14,666 nt of DNA, from the NCBI GenBank assembly GCA_025937035.1, contig JAICSG010000028.1, positions 1-14,666 of the forward strand, given 5' to 3'. This stretch comes from Thermoanaerobaculia bacterium (lineage in GTDB: Bacteria; Acidobacteriota; Thermoanaerobaculia; Multivoradales; UBA5704). Below, in pieces: positions 6,635-14,666 of this stretch (positions are counted from its first letter, which is position 1; each line of letters starts with the position of its first letter). The notes below the pieces were generated by a model. The model was given only the letters and a program-made list of their open reading frames with translations, searched no databases and was not told the origin of the DNA. A program made the position numbers and the translations under genes.

Positions 6635-8013
6635 AGACTGCTCAGGCGATCCAGCATCCGCGCCACGGAGCGGATGCCGTTGTAGAAGTGGCTGATGTTG
6701 AATTTCTCGTTCGGCGAATGCAGGCCGTCGTCGTTGAGGCCGAAGCCCAGCAACAGCACCGGGCACTTGAGGACCGAGGCGAAGGTCGAGACGATGGGGA
6801 TCGAGCCTCCCTCACGGATACGCACCGGCCGGGCGCCCCAGATCTCCTCCATGGCGTCGAGGGCGGCGTCGACGATCGGCCCCTTGACCTCGACCACCAC
6901 CGGATCGGCGCCGTGAAGGTTGGTCACCTCGACCGTCACCCCCTCCGGGGCGACCGCATGGACGTAGTCGGTGAACAGGCTGGCGATCTTCTTCGGGTCC
7001 TGGTCCGGGACCAGGCGCATCGACACCTTGGCGCCGCCCCAGGAGGGGAGCACCGTCTTCGCTCCCTTCCCCATGTAGCCGCCGAAGATGCCGTTGACGT
7101 CGCACGTCGGCCGCGCCCAGGTACGCTCGCGGGTGGTGTACCCCTCCTCGCCGAACAGCCTGGGGACGCCGAGCTCGGAGCGGTAGGCGGCCTCGTCCCA
7201 CGGGAGCTTGGCGAACTCCTCGCGCTCCCAGGCCTCCAGCGGTCTCACGTCGTCATAGAAGCCGGGGATCAGGATCTTCCCCGTCTCGGCGTCGCGCAGG
7301 CGGTCGACGATGTGGCAGAGGGCGTTGAGCGGGTTCCAGACCGCGCCGCCGAAGGTGCCGGAGTGGAGGTCCCGGTTCGGGCCGGTGACCTTGATCTCCA
7401 TGTAGCAGAGCCCCTTGAGGCCATAGACCAGGGCCGGCTGTCCGGGCGCGAAGAGCGACGAGTCGGAGATCACCACACAGTCGGCCGCGAGGCGCCGGCC
7501 GCCGTCCTGGCGGACGTACTCCTCGATCGCCTGACCCCCGGCCTCCTCCTCCCCCTCGACCAGGAACTTGACGTTGACCGGCAGGCTCCCCCGCTCGGCC
7601 AGCATCGCCGCCACCGCCTTGAGGTGGGCGTAGGACTGACCCTTGTCGTCCGTGGCGCCGCGCGCCACCAGCTTGTCCCCCTCCACCGTGGGCTCGAACG
7701 GCGGGTTGCGCCAGAGCTCGATGGGGTCGACCGGCTGCACGTCGTAATGCCCGTAGAAGAGGACCGTCGGCTTCCCCGGCGCGCCCAGCCACTCGGCGTA
7801 CACCAGCGGATGGCCGGCGGTGTCGATCCGCTCGGCCTGGAGCCCCGCCTCGCGCATCTTGCCCACCAGGAAGTCGCCCGCGCGCAGCACCTCCTGCTTG
7901 TAGTCCGGATCGGTCGAGATCGAGGGGATGCGGATGTAGTCCTTCAGCTCCTCGAGGTACCGCTCCTTCTCCGTGTCAATGCGGGCGAGCACGTCCCGCG
8001 AATCACTAGCCAT
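6631..8013 (-). CDS. M20-family metallopeptidase (dipeptidase)
   Basis: 460 residues, a full-length M20 (PF01546) dipeptidase of the carnosinase/DapE-like fold, expected to be cytosolic with two zinc ions. Ligands are visible: H89 in YGHYDVQP with D91 alongside, D122 in GATDDKG, the catalytic base E156 with ligand E157 in EGEEEAGG, D184 in VISDSS, and H432 in GLHSPNE. The inserted dimerisation domain spans about 195-375 and includes DLHSGTFGG with H217, the residue that in this family reaches into the partner's active site. It cleaves short peptides, and the exact specificity is open. AAGGAG at 8024-8029, within the end of the CPBP gene, lies 10 nt from ATG 8013 and supports this start; the two genes overlap by 8 nt. 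The stop codon overlaps the CYTH start. Confidence 0.95.
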   Translation of the reverse strand: MASDSRDVLARIDTEKERYLEELKDYIRIPSISTDPDYKQEVLRAGDFLVGKMREAGLQAERIDTAGHPLVYAEWLGAPGKPTVLFYGHYDVQPVDPIELWRNPPFEPTVEGDKLVARGATDDKGQSYAHLKAVAAMLAERGSLPVNVKFLVEGEEEAGGQAIEEYVRQDGGRRLAADCVVISDSSLFAPGQPALVYGLKGLCYMEIKVTGPNRDLHSGTFGGAVWNPLNALCHIVDRLRDAETGKILIPGFYDDVRPLEAWEREEFAKLPWDEAAYRSELGVPRLFGEEGYTTRERTWARPTCDVNGIFGGYMGKGAKTVLPSWGGAKVSMRLVPDQDPKKIASLFTDYVHAVAPEGVTVEVTNLHGADPVVVEVKGPIVDAALDAMEEIWGARPVRIREGGSIPIVSTFASVLKCPVLLLGFGLNDDGLHSPNEKFNISHFYNGIRSVARMLDRLSSL

Positions 8014-8623
8014 TCTTCGAGCTCTCCTTTTCGCTTGGGTCTTCGCCCCGCCGCAGTCTAACAGAGTCCCTCGCCAGGCGCCGGAGGTTCACGGCGTTGA
8101 CCAGGAAGTGCCCAACGACCGGCCCCAGCAGGTTGCCGCGCCAGGCCATGAGGCCTCCGAGCAGCGCCCCGGCCAGCACCGCGAACAGCGTCCAGAGCCG
8201 GAACGCCTTGCCCGGCCCGCTGTGCAGCAGACCGAACAGGATCGTGGCCGCCGCCCAGCCGAGCGACCCCTGGACGGCGCCGCGGAAGAACAGCTCCTCG
8301 GCGAAGCCGGAGAGAAGGGCGAGCGCCACCGCCTCCGAAGGGGTGATCGGCCCCAGGGCTTCGCCGAGCCGCGCCTCCAGCTCCCTCGCCAGAGGAAAGG
8401 TGCGCTCGGCCCCCCACCACGCGCCCAGGAGCAGCAGCCCCGCGGCCAGCCCCGCTCCCAGATCGATCCACCAGCCGTGGCGGTCGACGAACAGCGACAG
8501 CGGGATCACTCCGCGGCGGAGGCCGATCCAGAGCGCTCCGCCCAGGGCCAGGACCATGTACAGCCCCCAGGCGAAGCGGTAGAGGCGCCCCGGCCCGAGG
8601 GGGGATGGAGATCTTGGCTCCAA
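8006..8623 (-). CDS. CPBP-family intramembrane protease (Abi/RCE1-like)
   Basis: 205 residues with several membrane segments (about 15-35, 52-71, 96-112, 121-135, 143-162, 165-180). The CPBP/Abi signature is intact: EELFFRG with E109, E110 and R114; FGLLHSG with F130 and H134; and GHFLVNAVN with H172 and N176. These form the presumed metal-dependent active site of RCE1-like glutamic/metallo-proteases. Bacterial members act in membrane protein processing, bacteriocin self-immunity or unknown roles, and no bacteriocin genes are present here. The start is uncertain. The only in-frame choices are TTG 8623, 6 nt after the transaldolase stop and without a Shine-Dalgarno sequence, or ATG 8557, which would cut into the first membrane segment. 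I chose TTG because it keeps that segment whole. The basic C-terminal tail overlaps the peptidase start by 8 nt. Confidence 0.9.
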   Translation of the reverse strand: MEPRSPSPLGPGRLYRFAWGLYMVLALGGALWIGLRRGVIPLSLFVDRHGWWIDLGAGLAAGLLLLGAWWGAERTFPLARELEARLGEALGPITPSEAVALALLSGFAEELFFRGAVQGSLGWAAATILFGLLHSGPGKAFRLWTLFAVLAGALLGGLMAWRGNLLGPVVGHFLVNAVNLRRLARDSVRLRRGEDPSEKESSKNG

Positions 8624-8629
8624 GGAGGT

Positions 8630-9286
8630 TTACGAATCGAAGGTCATGCCCGTCTTCTTCCAGTCGGAAGTGAAACGGTCGAGCCCGATGTCCGTGAGCG
8701 GATGTTTGTAGAGCTGCTCCAGCACCTTGAACGGGATCGTGGCCACGTCGGCGCCGAGCATCCCCGCCTGCACGATGTGAATCGGGTGCCGCACCGAGGC
8801 CACCAGCACCTTGGTGTCGAACTCATAGTTGCTGTAGATCGTCACGATCTGCTCGATCAGCTCCATCCCCTCCTCGGCGATGTCGTCCAGCCGGCCGACG
8901 AAGGGGGAGATGTAGGCCGCGCCCGCCTTGGCCGCGAGCAGCGCCTGGGTGGCCGAGAAGCAGAGGGTGACGTTGGTGCGGATCCCCTCCTTCTTGAGCG
9001 CGGCGACGGCGCGCAGCCCGTCCGGCGTCAGCGGCACCTTGACCACCACGTTGTCGGCCAGCGCGGCGAGGCGATGACCCTGCGACATGATCTCGTCGTA
9101 TTCGGTCGCCAGCACCTCGCCGGAGACCGGGCCCGGCACCAGCTTGGCGATCGCCTGGACCGTCGGCAGGTACGGCTTGCCGGCCTTGGCGATCAGCGAC
9201 GGGTTGGTAGTGACTCCATCGACCATCCCCCACTGGAGGCCGGTCTCGATCTCTTTGATCTCGGCGGTATCGAGGAAGAATTGCAT
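8630..9286 (-). CDS. tal: Transaldolase (TalC-type)
   Basis: 218 residues, the short single-barrel transaldolase / fructose-6-phosphate aldolase family. It moves a dihydroxyacetone unit between sugar phosphates in the non-oxidative pentose phosphate pathway via a Schiff-base lysine. The N-terminus MQFFLDTAEI, the DGVTTNPSLI segment (23-32) and the catalytic lysine K83 in VVVKVPLT are all clear. E57 (in SGEVLAT) and F129 (in SPFVGR) occupy the positions that are Gln59 and Tyr131 in E. coli FSA. Glu and Phe are the transaldolase-type residues, so true transaldolase activity is the better guess. GGGAGG at 9296-9301, 9 nt before ATG 9286, is a good ribosome binding site. It is the first gene of the cluster and lies 30 bp after the gyrA terminator. 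Confidence 0.95.
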   Translation of the reverse strand: MQFFLDTAEIKEIETGLQWGMVDGVTTNPSLIAKAGKPYLPTVQAIAKLVPGPVSGEVLATEYDEIMSQGHRLAALADNVVVKVPLTPDGLRAVAALKKEGIRTNVTLCFSATQALLAAKAGAAYISPFVGRLDDIAEEGMELIEQIVTIYSNYEFDTKVLVASVRHPIHIVQAGMLGADVATIPFKVLEQLYKHPLTDIGLDRFTSDWKKTGMTFDS

Positions 9287-9315
9287 GAGGCGGGCCCTCC
9301 CTTTTCGTCCACGGG

Positions 9316-9346
9316 TAAAAACGTCGCGCCCCGGGCGGGGCGCGAC
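9316..9346 (-). terminator. Rho-independent terminator after gyrA
   Basis: Read on the - strand: a perfect 10-bp GC stem, GTCGCGCCCC / GGGGCGCGAC (9346-9337 and 9332-9323), with a 4-nt loop. It is followed by G and five T (9322-9317). It lies 31 nt after the gyrA stop. The + strand side lacks a T-run, so it works in one direction only. Confidence 0.85.
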
Positions 9347-9347
9347 T

Positions 9348-9356
9348 AGATTAGCA
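9348..9356 (-). promoter_or_regulatory. Candidate extended -10 promoter of the transaldolase cluster
   Basis: TGC-TAATCT on the - strand (9356-9348) fits the TGn layout with a 4/6 hexamer. TTGACG (9380-9375, over the gyrA stop) is a good -35 match but at a long 21-bp spacing. Initiation near 9341 would fall inside the left arm of the terminator. Weak evidence. Confidence 0.28.
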
Positions 9357-9376
9357 CCGGAGGGGCAGAGAGGTCG

Positions 9377-12004
<2,628 letters not shown>

Positions 12005-12013
12005 AATTTTTAC

Positions 12014-14515
<2,502 letters not shown>

Positions 14516-14520
14516 TCAAA

Positions 14521-14529
14521 ATTATACCA
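14521..14529 (-). promoter_or_regulatory. Extended -10 promoter of gyrB-gyrA
   Basis: On the - strand TGG-TATAAT (14529-14521) is a perfect extended -10. The -35 region is poor (TCGCAA at a 17-bp spacing, 3/6), as is common for extended -10 promoters. Transcription should begin near 14514, giving a leader of about 50 nt before gyrB. Confidence 0.7.
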
Positions 14530-14532
14530 CGA

Positions 14533-14545
14533 AAGAAGCCTTCTT
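14533..14545. promoter_or_regulatory. Palindrome in the gyrB promoter spacer (possible operator)
   Basis: AAGAAG-C-CTTCTT, perfect 6-bp arms around a single base, sits between the -10 and the expected -35 of the gyrB promoter. A bound protein here would block RNA polymerase. No known operator consensus is recognised. Confidence 0.3.
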
Positions 14546-14666
14546 GCGAGTCTGCTTAGCGCTTGATTTTCAAGAGCTTAGACCCGGATTTCCGGCGGCT
14601 GGGAAAGGCCCCGGAAACGATCCCTCGGGATCTATTTCAACAAGAAAAGGAAGGTAAAAGATTCCC

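Noticed and set aside
6635..6766. Upstream extension of the CYTH protein
   Set aside because: It lies wholly inside the M20 peptidase coding region in another frame. The ATGA overlap start at 6634 places the ExExK motif at the expected position.
8006..8623. CPBP protease as a bacteriocin immunity gene
   Set aside because: No bacteriocin or regulatory genes are nearby; it sits in a housekeeping-type cluster.
14570..14666. C-terminal end of a - strand gene entering from the right edge
   Set aside because: One frame is open for 31 codons to a TGA at 14570-14572, but the peptide has no recognisable motif and the length is too short to distinguish from chance.

Overview
The window is GC-rich, protein-dense bacterial chromosome. 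Codon third positions are mostly G or C. It carries no rRNA, tRNA, CRISPR array or recognisable mobile element. The combination of a Gram-negative-type long GyrB, an exported DUF2911 protein, ferrochelatase and very high GC suggests a heterotrophic Gram-negative-like bacterium. An Acidobacteriota-type lineage (for example Thermoanaerobaculia) would fit, but that placement is inference from gene content only.

Layout. The left part (1-4234) reads on the + strand: the C-terminal tail of a membrane protein; a radical SAM enzyme followed after one base by a metallophosphoesterase-fold protein; ferrochelatase (hemH); and a secreted DUF2911 protein. The rest (4250-14464) reads on the - strand, meeting the + block tail to tail with a 15-bp gap at about 4235-4249. 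In transcription order the - block is gyrB, gyrA, a strong intrinsic terminator, then a tight cluster: transaldolase, CPBP membrane protease, M20 dipeptidase, CYTH-domain phosphatase/cyclase, sugar-nucleotide transferase with a left-handed beta-helix tail, and a HAD phosphatase. The cluster uses short overlaps (8 nt and a 4-nt ATGA) and short gaps (6 and 25 nt); the last gene follows after about 68 nt with the start I prefer.

Function. gyrB-gyrA encode DNA gyrase and appear to be driven by a clear extended -10 promoter at about 14521-14529. The six-gene cluster mixes carbohydrate metabolism (transaldolase, nucleotidyltransferase, HAD phosphatase) with peptide turnover and membrane functions, and is probably a housekeeping co-transcription unit rather than one pathway. 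HemH inserts iron in the last step of haem synthesis.

Most interesting. The radical SAM / phosphoesterase pair (239-2132) is the best candidate for something undescribed. The phosphoesterase has lost the unique ligands of metal site 1 (motif I Asp and His, and the second His of the GHTH motif) but keeps the metal site 2 residues. The radical SAM partner has a cysteine-rich, SPASM-like C-terminus, and no precursor peptide gene is visible next to it. Other points of interest are a possible leaderless hemH mRNA, and a promoter that may overlap the terminator between gyrA and the transaldolase gene.
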